This document shows, piece after piece, positions 21,797 to 34,600 of a stretch of DNA of 64,000 nt. The translations under genes and the position numbers were made by a program. The DNA lies in contig NC_064042.1 of assembly GCF_932526225.1 (NCBI RefSeq), forward strand, positions 62,001 to 126,000. Reading direction: 5' to 3'. This DNA is from Nematostella vectensis. Lineage: Eukaryota; Cnidaria; Anthozoa; Actiniaria; Edwardsiidae. The notes beneath the pieces were generated by a model, which saw only the letters and a program-made list of their open reading frames with translations, was not told the origin of the DNA and did not search any database. Every line of letters starts with the position of its first letter. Position 1 is the stretch's first letter.

Positions 21797-22076
21797 TAAT
21801 TATTCATGAGCGCGAACCACCTGCAGCCCTAATCGATTCGTGCACGCGAAACACCTGCGGCCCTAATTGATTATTCGTGTACGCGAAACCTATTTTGCCT
21901 ACATTAACTTTTGCCGATTGTTTATGTACGTGAAATCGATTTGGCCTACATTAGCTTTTGCCGATTGTTCACGTACGCGAAACATTATCTGCCTGATATA
22001 TAGAGACGGTGCTGGGAGGCCCGGAGGGGCGATCCACGCCTCCCACCAGTTCCTCTGAAACCCCCCAGTCCCCCCC
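21797..22076 (-). repeat. Right terminal inverted repeat
   Basis: Reverse complement of the left terminal repeat, with the same iterated motif set and a terminal run of seven C residues directly before the ATTGAC target duplication at 22077-22082. Apparent open frames across it are repeat sequence and not genes. Confidence 0.9.
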
Positions 22077-22082
22077 ATTGAC

Positions 22083-24330
22083 AGCTTTTAAAAAAAGGTC
22101 AACTGTTTGTAGCTAAATAAAAAGCTAAGCTTACAATAAACACTGACTCGAGACATGTGCAGAACCATGACGCTGCACCTTTAAAGTGAAATAAAGCTTT
22201 ACTTAGTCAGCGCAGACAGTATTGCTGATTTTGTCAATATTCTATGCGATTTTACGACCCCCTTCCCCCTTACGTCTTTAATTGCATTTTTGATTTTTTA
22301 ATGGATATTTAGGCCGGTATGTAGGTTAATAAGCTTCACAAAGAAAAAGAGAATCGCCAAATCCCACTTTATTCATTTTTATTTGTTTTATGATTTTTAC
22401 ATGGTATCAAAACAACGGTTCCCAGAACAACATCTTTTTCTTCCCTAATTAGATGTCCTGTACACAATAAAAGACAATGCGCCCGTGCGTTACGATGCAA
22501 CGCGCCGGCATAGGCAGCCCCCAAGGGACTCAAGACGCCCAAATAGACCTGTATTTTTTTTCATCCTATATCTCAGCGAGCTGTGCGTGGCGTAACCGTA
22601 TTATAGGCCTGGGATCCTGGTTATTGTCCTCCCCATTAATGCGCGTTTCGGAATACCTTGCCAGAGTGTTGTACAGCATATTCGCCGGAAATATCGGTGC
22701 TTGGGGCCTTCGGGTTCTTTACAGCCTTCCGTAAAAGCCTTGTGCTGCCATACCGATTGGGTAATCCCTATGATTGGTTTCCTTTTTGTTCTTCAGGCCG
22801 GGTTCGAACACAGGCCAATGGCATTTAAATTTTTTTTTCAATTCTATTTTCTTACTTAGTGCTAAGCCCCCTCAATCCTGCATAGTTTTGCGCAAAAATA
22901 AAATAAAAAAACAGATAAAAAAAGGGAAGCATACATAGAATGCTTAATTGGTGGAGAGAAGAGGGGTATTAAGGAAATCTAGATTTCTTATTACCATAAT
23001 GCCAACAAAAGCAGAGGGGAGGGGCACTCTCTTAATACAATATTGCAGTTGTTACCTATTATTGAATAAGTTGGTAACATGTCTTTGTTTATCAAACAAG
23101 GTCTATTTGTGAGACAAGCAAACTCGAGGAGAGTGTTGAAAGAACAGGTGAGTGTTAAAAGACAAAAAAATATCTGATTAGAAAACTACTGTAGATTCCT
23201 TTGCAGCTAGATAATAACAAACATCATTTTGTTTGTTATTTAGGAGGGAAGAGACAAGCTCTACGAGGTCAATGAGAAGTATGTATTACTCTTCTCAATT
23301 ATACAAGTAGTAAATAATATTTTTTTTAAACTACTGTAATTCAGTAAGTATAAGTAAATCCTAAAACATGTATAACGTACAACACACTAGATATTCCATG
23401 GCTATTGACTGTTTTCCACTCACATGTTTTCACATTTTTAACAAGTATACAACTTCATTCTGGTACATCTCGTGGTGACTTCAGGGCCACACCCAAAGCA
23501 CCTGTGCACCCCATCCACCTAAGGGCATCAACTGCACAGGTGTTCCTGATGAATGAGGGTAAAGACAGGAAAAGTTTCCGCATCACCATGTTTTCATGGG
23601 CCCCCATGATTCCGAGTTGGTTGTGGCCCCTCTGGATGTTGATATGTCAACCTCACAGCCGCATGAAAGAAATGCCTAATATCGAATGCCCTACAGTGAG
23701 TGTTTTGTAGTCAAGTTGGTTTCTGTTAGTAGGTAAATAATTATTCTAAATAATTGTAATCATAGCTATGGTCACCACTGTACATATAGAACTTTCAATG
23801 AAAAGAAAGAAAAAATATAAATGCAGTAAAACAACAGAATTGCGTGATAACCTTGAATATATTGAATAAAGGACTGAAAAACCAACATGTTTTATACTAG
23901 TTGCTTGAATTAACCCCTGGCTATTTTTAGCTGAATTCCCATCCCCCCCCCCCCCAAAAAAAAAAGAAAATAATAATAATAGAACAAGACAAAAAATAAA
24001 CAAACACAACAGAGACCCCCCACCAACAATTTTGATTTTTTTACACTCCTTTAAAGGGGGAGTGTCATTGTTAAGAGCTTTGCAATAGCCCTGACAAAAT
24101 GAACTTCAGTGAAATTCTAATACTGAAATATGAGCTTCTGGTACATGAAGGAGATTTTAAACAAAACAAAAAAAATGACCACAAACTGTCAATAAACATA
24201 GTTTTCAATATAATATTGCATATTATTTAACAAGGTATTGACAGCTTTTAAAAAGTTCAACTGTTTGTAGACAATTAAATGCCTACAATAAAACACCGAA
24301 TCCAGACATGCGCAGTACCATGACGCCGGA
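22083..24330 (-). repeat. Inverted copy of the 3-kb repeat family (right of the Polinton-like element)
   Basis: It continues the inverted unit interrupted at 9487 and wraps around a full ~2.3-kb unit. It lacks the TTAA insertion present in the direct copies, so it represents the pre-insertion form. 22787-24240 is a direct repeat of 8079-9481. The short open frames at 22477-22734 and 23405-23710 are repeat sequence with no domain. Confidence 0.8.
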
Positions 24331-24499
24331 TTTCCTTTTGGTTATTATTATATATATATATTTTAAATTTCCTAAAAACAAACCTTTCTTATTGCCAATG
24401 AGGGCGTTTGACCAACGTTAGATTCAATCATACCGGAACATTTTCTTCGAGATACTCACAGGACTGTTATATAATAGAAAGATCTTACACAGTTCTATC

Positions 24500-24617
24500 G
24501 TCTACGGCCATACCACTGAGAAAGCACCGGTTCTCGTCCGATCACCAAAGTTAAGCTCAGTAGGCCGCGGTTAGTACTTGGATGGGTGACCGCCTGGGAA
24601 TACCGTGTGCTGTAAGC
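24500..24617 (+). rRNA. 5S ribosomal RNA, most intact copy
   Basis: About 118 nt with the universal 5S start GTCTACGGCCATACCAC, the internal control region (AAGTTAAGC, then GGTTAGTACTTGGATGGGTG) and the end CCGTGTGCTGTAAGC. It is transcribed by RNA polymerase III with TFIIIA binding the internal boxes. A T-run near 24621-24628 could terminate transcription. Flanking spacer (around 24400-24499) recurs at 24850-24966, so this is a tandem 5S cluster. Compared with the second copy, the box A region is better preserved here. Confidence 0.92.
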
Positions 24618-24683
24618 ATTTCCTTTTTGTTATTGAGGTACCCACAGGACTGTTATATAAAATCTAATTCTTACAGTTCTGTC

Positions 24684-24801
24684 GTCTACGGCCACACCAC
24701 TGAGAAAGCACCGGTTCTCGTCCGATCACCGAAAATAAGCTCAGTAGGACGCGGTTAGTACTTGGATGGGTGACCGTCTGGGAATACCGTGTGCTGTAGG
24801 C
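24684..24801 (+). rRNA. 5S ribosomal RNA, second copy
   Basis: It aligns to the copy at 24500 along its full length. Several substitutions include GAAAATAAGC in place of the usual GAAGTTAAGC at box A, and a change in GACCGTCTGGG. It may be a variant or weakly functional gene. The spacer to copy 1 is only 66 bp, shorter than the spacer before copy 3. Confidence 0.85.
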
Positions 24802-24966
24802 ATTTCATTTTTGTTATTATTATATATTTTTAAATATCCTAAGAACATACCTTTCTTATCGCCAACGAAGGCGTTAGACCCACGTTAAATTCAATCATAC
24901 CGGACCATTTTCACCGAGATACTCACAGGATTGTTATATTATAGCTAGATCTTACACAGTTCTGTT

Positions 24967-25036
24967 TTCTACGGCCATACCACTAAGAAGGCAACGGTTC
25001 TCGTCAGATCACCGAAGTTAAGCTCAGTAGAACGCG
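24967..25036 (+). pseudogene. Truncated 5S rRNA
   Basis: It matches the first ~65 nt of 5S (CTACGGCCATACCACTAAG through AAGTTAAGCTCAGTAG) and then breaks into unrelated sequence. The 3' half, including box C, is missing, so it should not be functional. Confidence 0.85.
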
Positions 25037-25672
25037 CCGCAATGAGCGGCGCAAGTCTGAAATCGTTTACAATACACGTTACATACCAAGGGAGGGGAGA
25101 CGTTTCTTCCGTTTATATATCTATAACATAATATTTTTCTTTCGTTAAAGAAGTTCTATAATAGCATTTAACAAATATTCATAAACAATTCTTTCACGTC
25201 AAGGCAGTCGTTGGTCGGATTTCAGTCGCAAATGATCGTATTTTATTTTTAAAATAAACTATCTATCTACCTCAATGTTGACATGGTTTTCTATCTACCT
25301 CATAATTGCCATGGTTTCTGACGTGCGGGCGTCTTTTGATTGGTAAGGTTAGTCAAAGAAAGTGATGACGTGGCAGGCACTAATTGGCCCGGTTGCTTGG
25401 GTACCTCTTTGGATAAGATACGAATGTTTGTTTTAAGGCTCCATTTAAAGTCCAAATATATACTGAAAGCAATGGAAGGCGCGTTTCCACTTAGCCGCGC
25501 AGGATTTTATCGAGTTACACTCGTCTTCATTCATCAAGAACACTTTTCGATTTTTTTCTATAATAGAAATAATATCTAAAAAAATGATGGCACACCCCCA
25601 GCCTGCTATTGGCTAGTCACTCTCACGTGGTAGCAAGTGACGTAGTAGCGCGCTACTATAAGCTACTGACTG
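25037..25672. other. Intergenic region between 5S cluster and NELFA 3' end
   Basis: No gene is supported. A stretch at about 25365-25440 resembles the antisense of the NELFA stop-codon region at 25670-25735 (shared GACGTGGC or CACGTGGC, AATTGGCC and TTGCTTGG blocks in the same order). AGTAGCGCGCTACT at about 25645-25658 is a 14-bp palindrome. Confidence 0.5.
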
Positions 25673-28600
25673 TCACGTGGCTGCCTGCAATTGGCCGGCT
25701 TGCTTGGAAACCACCCGTGTTCGTTTTAGTCGTCTCCAGTGCCCCGTGTCGTAGTTCATCTCGAAAAGCATCTCCACGAGTAGCGTCTGCTGTGACCCGT
25801 CCTCCGTGGGGACAGTCTCGTTGTTCTCGCTCAGTTTGATGGTAATAATGGGCCCTTCGTGGGCGAACGGTTTATCTAGAAACAAGGACGTACATGGAAA
25901 AGTAAAGATAGCTCTAGGATTAAAATGTCTGAATTGACCCATTTAATCAAAATGCCATGCGCATGCAATGATACTCCCCTGTAGGTTAGAATAAGAGTAA
26001 GTACGCAGCTGCTTTGTCTCCTATTATCTTAATTCTACAAAGGAGTTCTTTTGTCTCTATTCTTCTCGTTCTTTTTGTCGAGGTGCGGATATTGTTCATT
26101 TGCCCAATCAAATTGCAGCTTGAAAGAGCTACGTACTGACCCTAGAATAAAACAGTTCAAAATCGCGTGAAGAGGTGGAATAAGAAGCGGGATTATTTGA
26201 CACTTACCGCGCGCGCCCGCCATGAACCCAAGGATTAGAGCCTTCTCCGCGCGAGTGACGCGATTCGCATTACGGAACATTTCGTGAGCGGCGACCATCT
26301 GTTCACGCTGAAATCACAGATCAAACATCCCTTAGGCCCATTCATACAAATAGATTGGGTTCGATTCAAACGTCGCGCTGAATAAGTCGCGCTCAATAAG
26401 TGTCGAGCATAGTCAGAGTTGATTAGATGTGTACTCAAAGCCGACTTAATTGCTTCAGACGGCGAACTGTTCATTTGCTCAATCCAAACTATTAGATTCG
26501 GCAGGGCAGAAGCACGACGTACGAATCGGGTTTAAACACATCATTGTACAGTATACACAAGCAGGCACGACCACGCCTAGTAGGGGAGGTCTGCTCCCTC
26601 CAAACGATTTCGTTCTTAACATTTTACGCAAGAAATTTCCTTTGTCTTACGGTCAGCCGAGAGGTGGCAGTGGTTGATATCGACGCTGCTTGTACGTGGC
26701 CTTTGTCTAAAACGTCTTACCGATAACGTGAACTCCCTCTTCTACACTTTGCCTTTGTCTAAAATGTCTTACCGATAGCGTAAGTTCTCTCTTCTGCACT
26801 TGACATTTGTCTAAAATGTCTTACCGATAGCGTAAGTTCTCTCTTCTGCACTTGACATTTGTATAAGATGTCTTACCGATAACGTGAGCTCTCTCTTCTG
26901 CACTTGACATTTGTGTAAGATGTCTTACCGATAACGTGAGTTCTCTCTTCTGCACTTGACATTTGTGTAAGATGTCTTACCGATAACGTGAGCTCTCTCT
27001 TCTGCACTTGACATTTGTGTAAGATGTCTTACCGATAACGTGAGCTCTCTCTTCTGCACTTGACATTTGTGTAAGATGTCTTACCGATAACGTGAGCTCT
27101 CTCTTCTGCACTTGACATTTGTGTAAGATGTCTTACCGATAACGTGAGTTCTCTCTTCTGCACTTGACATTTGTGTAAGATGTCTTACCGATAACGTGAG
27201 CTCTCTCTTCTGCACTTGACATTTGTATAAGATGTCTTACCGATAACGTGAGCTCTCTCTTCTGCACTTGACATTTGTGTAAGATGTCTTACCGATAACG
27301 TGAGTTCTCTCTTCTGCACTTGACATTTGTGTAAGATGTCTTACCGATAACGTGAGCTCTCTCTTCTGCACTTGACATTTGTGTAAGATGTCTTACCGAT
27401 AACGTGAGTTCTCTCTTCTGCACTTGACATTTGTGTAAGATGTCTTACCGATAACATGTACTCTCTCTTCTGCACTTGACATTTGTGTAAGATGTCTTAC
27501 CGATAACGTGAGCTCTCTCTTCTGCACTTGACATTTGTGTAAGATGTCTTACCGATAACGTGAGTTCTCTCTTCTGCACTTGACATTTGTGTAAGATGTC
27601 TTACCGATAACGTGAGTTCTCTCTTCTGCACTTGACATTTGTGTAAGATGTCTTACCGATAACGTGAGTTCTCTCTTCTGCACTTGACATTTGTGTAAGA
27701 TGTCTTACCGATAACGTGAGTTCTCTCTTCTGCACTTGACATTTGTGTAAGATGTCTTACCGATAACGTGAGTTCTCTCTTCTGCACTTGACATTTGTGT
27801 AAGATGTCTTACCGATAACGTGAGTTCTCTCTTCTGCACTTGACATTTGTGTAAGATGTCTTACCGATAACGTGAGTTCTCTCTTCTGCACTTGACATTT
27901 GTGTAAGATGTCTTACCGATAACGTGAGCTCTCTCTTCTGCACTTGACATTTGTATAAGATGTCTTACCGATAACGTGAGCTCTCTCTTCTGCACTTGAC
28001 ATTTGTGTAAGATGTCTTACCGATAACGTGAGTTCTCTCTTCTGCACTTGACATTTGTGTAAGATGTCTTACCGATAACGTGAGCTCTCTCTTCTGCACT
28101 TGACATTTGTGTAAGATGTCTTACCGATAACGTGAGTTCTCTCTTCTGCACTTGACATTTGTGTAAGATGTCTTACCGATAACATGTACTCTCTCTTCTG
28201 CACTTGACATTTGTGTAAGATGTCTTACCGATAACGTGAGTTCTCTCTTCTGCACTTGACATTTGTGTAAGATGTCTTACCGATAACGTGAGTTCTCTCT
28301 TCTGCACTTGACATTTGTGTAAGATGTCTTACCGATAACGTGAGTTCTCTCTTCTGCACTTGACATTTGTGTAAGATGTCTTACCGATAACGTGAGTTCT
28401 CTCTTCTGCACTTGACATTTGTGTAAGATGTCTTACCGATAACGTGAGTTCTCTCTTCTGCACTTGACATTTGTGTAAGATGTCTTACCGATAACGTGAG
28501 TTCTCTCTTCTGCACTTGACATTTGTGTAAGATGTCTTACCGATAACGTGAGTTCTCTCTTCTGCACTTGACATTTGTGTAAGATGTCTTACCGATAACG

Positions 28601-31600
28601 TGAGTTCTCTCTTCTGCACTTGACATTTGTGTAAGATGTCTTACCGATAACATGTACTCTCTCTTCTGCACTTGACATTTGTGTAAGATGTCTTACCGAT
28701 AACGTGAGTTCTCTCTTCTGCACTTGACATTTGTGTAAGATGTCTTACCGATAACGTGAGTTCTCTCTTCTGCACTTGACATTTGTGTAAGATGTCTTAC
28801 CGATAACGTGAGTTCTCTCTTCTGCACTTGACATTTGTGTAAGATGTCTTACCGATAACATGTACTCTCTCTTCTGCACTTGACATTTGTGTAAGATGTC
28901 TTACCGATAACGTGAGTTCTCTCTTCTGCACTTGACATTTGTGTAAGATGTCTTACCGATAACGTGAGTTCTCTCTTCTGCACTTGACATTTGTGTAAGA
29001 TGTCTTACCGATAACGTGAGTTCTCTCTTCTGCTGCGGAGGCATCATCTGTGTAAGATGTCTTACCGATAACGTGAGTTCTCTCTTCTGCACTTGACATT
29101 TGTGTAAGATGTCTTACCGATAACGTGAGTTCTCTCTTCTGCACTTGACATTTGTGTAAGATGTCTTACCGATAACGTGAGTTCTCTCTTCTGCTGCGGA
29201 GGCATCATCTGTGTACGATGTCTTACCGATAACATGTACTCTCTCTTCTGCACTTGACATTTGTGTAAGATGTCTTACCGATAACGTGAGTTCTCTCTTC
29301 TGCTGCGGAGGCATCATCTGTGGCTGCTGCGACTGTGATTGCTGTGGGAGCTGACCTGGGACTCCGCCTCCAGGTACGGGTTGCCGTGCGCCAGTGGGTA
29401 GGGTGTTCAGGTTAATGGTGGGGGTGGCTAGCCCGCTGGAGGGGTTGGATGAAGGCGGGGCAGCCGCGACGTTGCTGAGGGACGCCATAGCTGCCGCTAC
29501 TGCCTGCTTCTGTTGCCTGTCTCGCATCATTAGCTTGCGTTGTTTTTCAACAGCCGTCTGAACGCGTAAAATTTATACATAATGAACTTGGTATGAAATA
29601 ATTTATAATATTCGCAAAAAATATTTTAAAAGCACCAATACAAAGTATTGGTAGTAAAAGGTTAACAAATTAGCATGCGAGATTCACAGTTTTGCCGCGA
29701 CTGTGACCGTACAGCAGCACTATGTTTGTTGTATTTCCCCGGCATGCAGCGCGCGCCGAGCACAAGCCTCGACAGCACGCGCTCTGCGATGACGTCATCA
29801 CGGTCATCAGCCCGAATCAATTCTTCCTTTCACTAAATCCCAAATACTATTTCGAGTTTGAAGAAATTGCTCAAAGATGCCGGACTACTGGAGATATGCA
29901 GCGATAGGCGCGCTAGCTGTGGGTGGCGCAGCTCTTGGTTACATGGGGTGTAAGTATTGGTGGGGGCATGAGCCCGTGAAAGCAGATTCTACAGCTGCGA
30001 CAAGCGACGCGACACGCGGAGATGACAAGTGCAACGGCGAGGCGGTCACAATAGAGGGCCCCGCTGCGGATCTGAAGGTTGCCCTCGGAAAAGAATCTCG
30101 TTTTGTACGAGCTAAAGAAGGAGGGGAGGTATTGGAGACGTGCGCGATACATCCATCATCGGCGCATGCGAAGATCAGTAAGTGACTACACAGATTAAGC
30201 AGATAATAACCGACGACACTACAATTAACAAAGGAACTCGAATCCAGGATGATGCAGTTCAAGGACAAGCATCAGACATCCTTAGAGGAATGGCTCCATT
30301 AGTCGCAGCCAAATAGGTGGACTGGGACGTCCACCTGATAATAACCGACGACACTAAAGTTAACAAAGGAACGGCCATCGAGAAGGGTGTAGTTCAAGGG
30401 CAAGCATCAGACATCCTTAGAAGAATGGCTTCATTAGTCGCAGCCAAATAGGCGGACTGGGACGTCCACCTGATAATAACCGACGACACTAAAGTTAACA
30501 AAGGAACGGCCATCGAGAAGGATGTAGTTCAAGGGCAAGCATCAGACATCCTTAGAGGAATGCCAGTAGTTGCAGCGAAGGTGGACTGGGACGAACCCAG
30601 AGACATGAAAGCTTTTAAGGCTGAAGAAAGAAGACTAAACAGACAAGAAAGTCGACGGCGCCGACAAAAACGAAGAAAGCACAGATAAGAGGGCATTCTT
30701 TTGTAAGAGTTCGCTTTAAAACGATACATGAGCAGAACGCACGATGGCATCACAAGATAGTCCAAAAGGCTAAGAGAGATTAATGGCATCGAAAGAAGAG
30801 AGAAAGTCGAAAATGCCGACTAAAACGAATTCAACATAAAAGCTGTTCTAAGCAAGAAGTATAAAGACGAGTGCTAATACTACATTTCAGGTAATGACAC
30901 GAAATTGGAGAAATGACAGGAGTTTCTCTACTAAAAACAAGTGAATAGTGGCCATATAAATCAGCATGGAGACAGTTCTTATTGTCATCTGTACCTAGGC
31001 GTTATGGACATGGCAGGCGATGAAACTCAAGGTAGACTTTGGACGTGTTAGAAGGTGTCTTTGAAAAACACTTCACAAGTAAAAATTTTGAGGAAATATA
31101 CATTCGCCCTTGGGCTCAACAGGATCACACGCCGCTGAAAACTCGAAAACAAGCCTCAAACTACTTGCCTTTTGCTGTTTCTTTCAAAAGAAAATGCAAA
31201 ATATAACACCCGTCTGAGGGGGACATACCTCTAGTTCTCTCTTGAGATTCAGTGTACTCTCACTGAGTTGGTCAGACTGAGAGGGGGCGGGGCCTATCCC
31301 ATGCCCTGACATGACGGCATAAGATGGCGTGGCTGGTGCTGTTGTAGATACAGCTGTTGATTGTATTGGCTAAAAAACAAATGATAGAAAAACATTGGAC
31401 AATGGTGGCGTCAGGCAAAATGACGTGGTACGCAGGCCCACAGCCACTTGCTGAGAGATACGCTTAAACAAACAAAATTGAGTAATACTGTAAGCTAAGA
31501 GGAGATACCTATCAGATAAAATGTCTTGCTAAATGCCCGAATAAACCCTCCCACTCAAAATCCTAGCTAGTTTTTATATAAGACTACTTCTTTTTAGTTA

Positions 31601-34600
31601 AACAAATGGTGTTATTTATTCTTTTCTTCAATGCCCGAAACAAACAGAAAACAATATACACCAGTAGTGCCTTTGCCTCCTTTGCTTCCATACCCCAAAC
31701 AAACAGAACACAATATACACCAGTAGTGCCTTTGCCTTCTTTGCTTCCATACCCCAAACAAACAGAACACAATATACACCAGTAGTGCCTTTGCCTTCTT
31801 TGCTTCCATACCCCAAACAAACAGAACACAATATACACCAGTAGTGCCTTTGCCTTCTTTGCTTCCATACCCCAAACAAACAGAAAACAATATACACCAG
31901 TAGTGCCTTTGCCTTCTTTGCTTCCATACCCCAAACAAACAGAACACAATATACACCAGTAGTGCCTTTGCCTTCTTTGCTTCCATACCCCAAACAAACA
32001 GAAAACAATATACACCGGCAGTAGTGCCTTTGCCTTCTTTGCTTCCATACCCCAAACAAACAGAAAACAATATACACCAGTAGTGCCTTTGCCTTCTTTG
32101 CTTCCATACCCCAAACAAACAGAAAACAAGGTACACCAGTAGTGCCTTTGCCTTCTTTGCTTCCATACCCCAAACAAACAGAACACAATATACACCAGTA
32201 GTGCCTTTGCCTTCTTTGCTTCCATACCCCAAACAAACTGAACACAATATACACCAGTAGTGCCTTTGCCTTCTTTGCTTCCATACCCCAAACAATCAGA
32301 ACACAAGGTACACCAGTAGTGCCTTTGCCTTCTTTGCTTCCATACCCCAAACACACAGAAAACAATATACACCAGTAGTGCCTTTGCCTTCTTTGCTTCC
32401 ATACCCCAAACAAACAGAACACAATATACACCAGTAGTGCCTTTGCCTTCTTTGCTTCCATACCCCAAACAAACAGAACACAATATACACCAGTAGTGCC
32501 TTTGCCTTCTTTGCTTCCATACCCCAAACAAACAGAAAACAAGGTACATCAGTAGTGCCTTTAGTTTAGTTTATTGACTTTGCCCACGGAGAAAAAAAAA
32601 AATACACATACATAATACGTTATACATAAGAAACAGAACATAAATACATACAATGTCTTTGTCAATGCCTTTGCCTTCTTTGCTTCCATACCCCAAACAA
32701 ACAGAAAACAATATACACCAGTAGTGCCTTTGCCTTCTTTGCTTCCATACCCCAAACAAACAGAAAACAATATACACCAGTAGTGCCTTTGCCTTCTTTG
32801 CTTCCATACCCCAAACAAACAGAAAACAATATACACCAGTAGTGCCTTTGCCTTCTTTGCTTCCATACCCCAAACAAACAGAACACAATATACACCAGTA
32901 GTGCCTTTGCCTTCTTTGCTTCCATACCCCAAACAAACAGAACACAATATACACCGGCAGTAGTGCCTTTGCCTTCTTTGCTTCCATACCCCAAACAAAC
33001 AGAAAACAAGGTACACCAGTAGTGCCTTTGCCTTCTTTGCTTCCATACCCCAAACAAACAGAACACAATATACACCAGTAGTGCCTTTGCCTTCTTTGCT
33101 TCCATACCCCAAACAAACAGAAAACAATATACACCAGTAGTGCCTTTGCCTTCTTTGCTTCCATACCCCAAACAAACAGAACACAATATACACCAGTAGT
33201 GCCTTTGCCTTCTTTGCTTCCATACCCCAAACAAACAGAACACAATATACACCGGCAGTAGTGCCTTTGCCTTCTTTGCTTCCATACCCCAAACAAACAG
33301 AAAACAAGGTACACCAGTAGTGCCTTTGCCTTCTTTGCTTCCATACCCCAAACAAACAGAACACAATATACACCAGTAGTGCCTTTGCCTTCTTTGCTTC
33401 CATACCCCAAACAAACAGAAAACAATATACACCAGTAGTGCCTTTGCCTTCTTTGCTTCCATACCCCAAACAAACAGAACACAATATACACCAGTAGTGC
33501 CTTTGCCTTCTTTGCTTCCATACCCCAAACAAACAGAAAACAAGGTACACCAGTAGTGCCTTTGCCTTCTTTGCTTCCATACCCCAAACAAACAGAAAAC
33601 AATATACACCAGTAGTGCCTTTGCCTTCTTTGCTTCCATACCCCAAACAAACAGAAAACAATATACACCAGTAGTACCTTTTCCTTGTTTGCTTCCATAC
33701 CCCAAACAAACAGAAAACAATATACACCAGTAGTGCCTTTGCCTTCTTTGCTTCCATACCCCAAACAAACAGAAAACAATATACACCAGTAGTGCCTTTG
33801 CCTTCTTTGCTTCCATACCCCAAACAAACAGAAAACAAGGTACACCAGTAGTGCCTTTGCCTTCTTTGCTTCCATACCCCAAACAAACTGAACACAATAT
33901 ACACCAGTAGTGCCTTTGCCTTCTTTGCTTCCATACCCCAAACAAACAGAAAACAATATACACCAGTAGTGCCTTTGCCTTCTTTGCTTCCATACCCCAA
34001 ACAAACTGAACACAATATACACCAGTAGTGCCTTTGCCTTCTTTGCTTCCATACCCCAAACAAACAGAAAACAATATACACCAGTAGTGCCTTTGCCTTC
34101 TTTGCTTCCATACCCCAAACAAACAGAAAACAAGGTACATCAGCACTACCTTTGTCTCTGTGTTGAGCTGCTGTAGGCCAGCGGCATAGTCTGGTGTCGC
34201 AGGCTCTGCCGGTTTTGCAGCCTCTGCCGCCTTCTTCTGTTTTGGTTCCTCTGCAGTATCTCCATCTCCTGAAAGGTTAAGAAAGAACAGCTAAAAGAAC
34301 ACATACTATGACGCTATATAGCTATAATACAGAGAAATTTCAACTGACCAATCAAAAGCAAGAGCCCAACTTTTTTTGGGAGGGGGGGTGGTAGAGTAAA
34401 ATGGCGAAAACACCATTTGGTTGTTCACTTATTTATAAGGCAATAAATGTCACAGACTAGTCAGGACAAAGGTTCCAGGGTGACATGGACAGCACCTGTT
34501 GTTTTCTTTCTTCTTTTTAGTTCTCTGCCTCCACCAATAGGCTGCTCATTGATGTCAAGTAGCTACAAAACAAGGGATTTGGTATCTTCAACTAGCTACA

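Larger units (their letters stand above)
9488..22076. mobile_element. Polinton/Maverick-type virus-like element, 12.6 kb, defective
   Basis: Its ends are ~280-bp terminal inverted repeats (9488-9768 and 21797-22076) beginning with a G run then ACTGGGG. A 6-bp duplication ATTGAC flanks it (9482-9487 and 22077-22082). Removing the insert plus one ATTGAC restores the host repeat, as in the paralogous site at 24232-24245. Six-bp duplications, long TIRs and an RVE integrase are Polinton hallmarks. The interior is far more GC-rich than the surrounding DNA and densely coding on both strands. Canonical Polinton genes for protein-primed PolB, packaging ATPase and cysteine protease were not recognised. 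The length is below the usual 15-20 kb, and most genes carry frameshifts or stops, so this copy is not functional as it stands. Confidence 0.88.

Noticed and set aside
24340-25040. 5S-derived SINEs instead of 5S genes
   Set aside because: Copies 1 and 2 are full length with spacers that also repeat, and no SINE body or poly(A) tail follows. They fit a tandem 5S cluster better.
26698-29316. Regular repeats resembling a CRISPR array
   Set aside because: There are no unique spacers; the whole 52-bp unit is repeated. The host is an animal and the unit is a duplicated exon end.
31584-34146. Open frames of about 500 codons in all three minus-strand frames
   Set aside because: A 59-bp stop-free unit cycles through all frames, so all three appear open. 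No protein logic and no start context.
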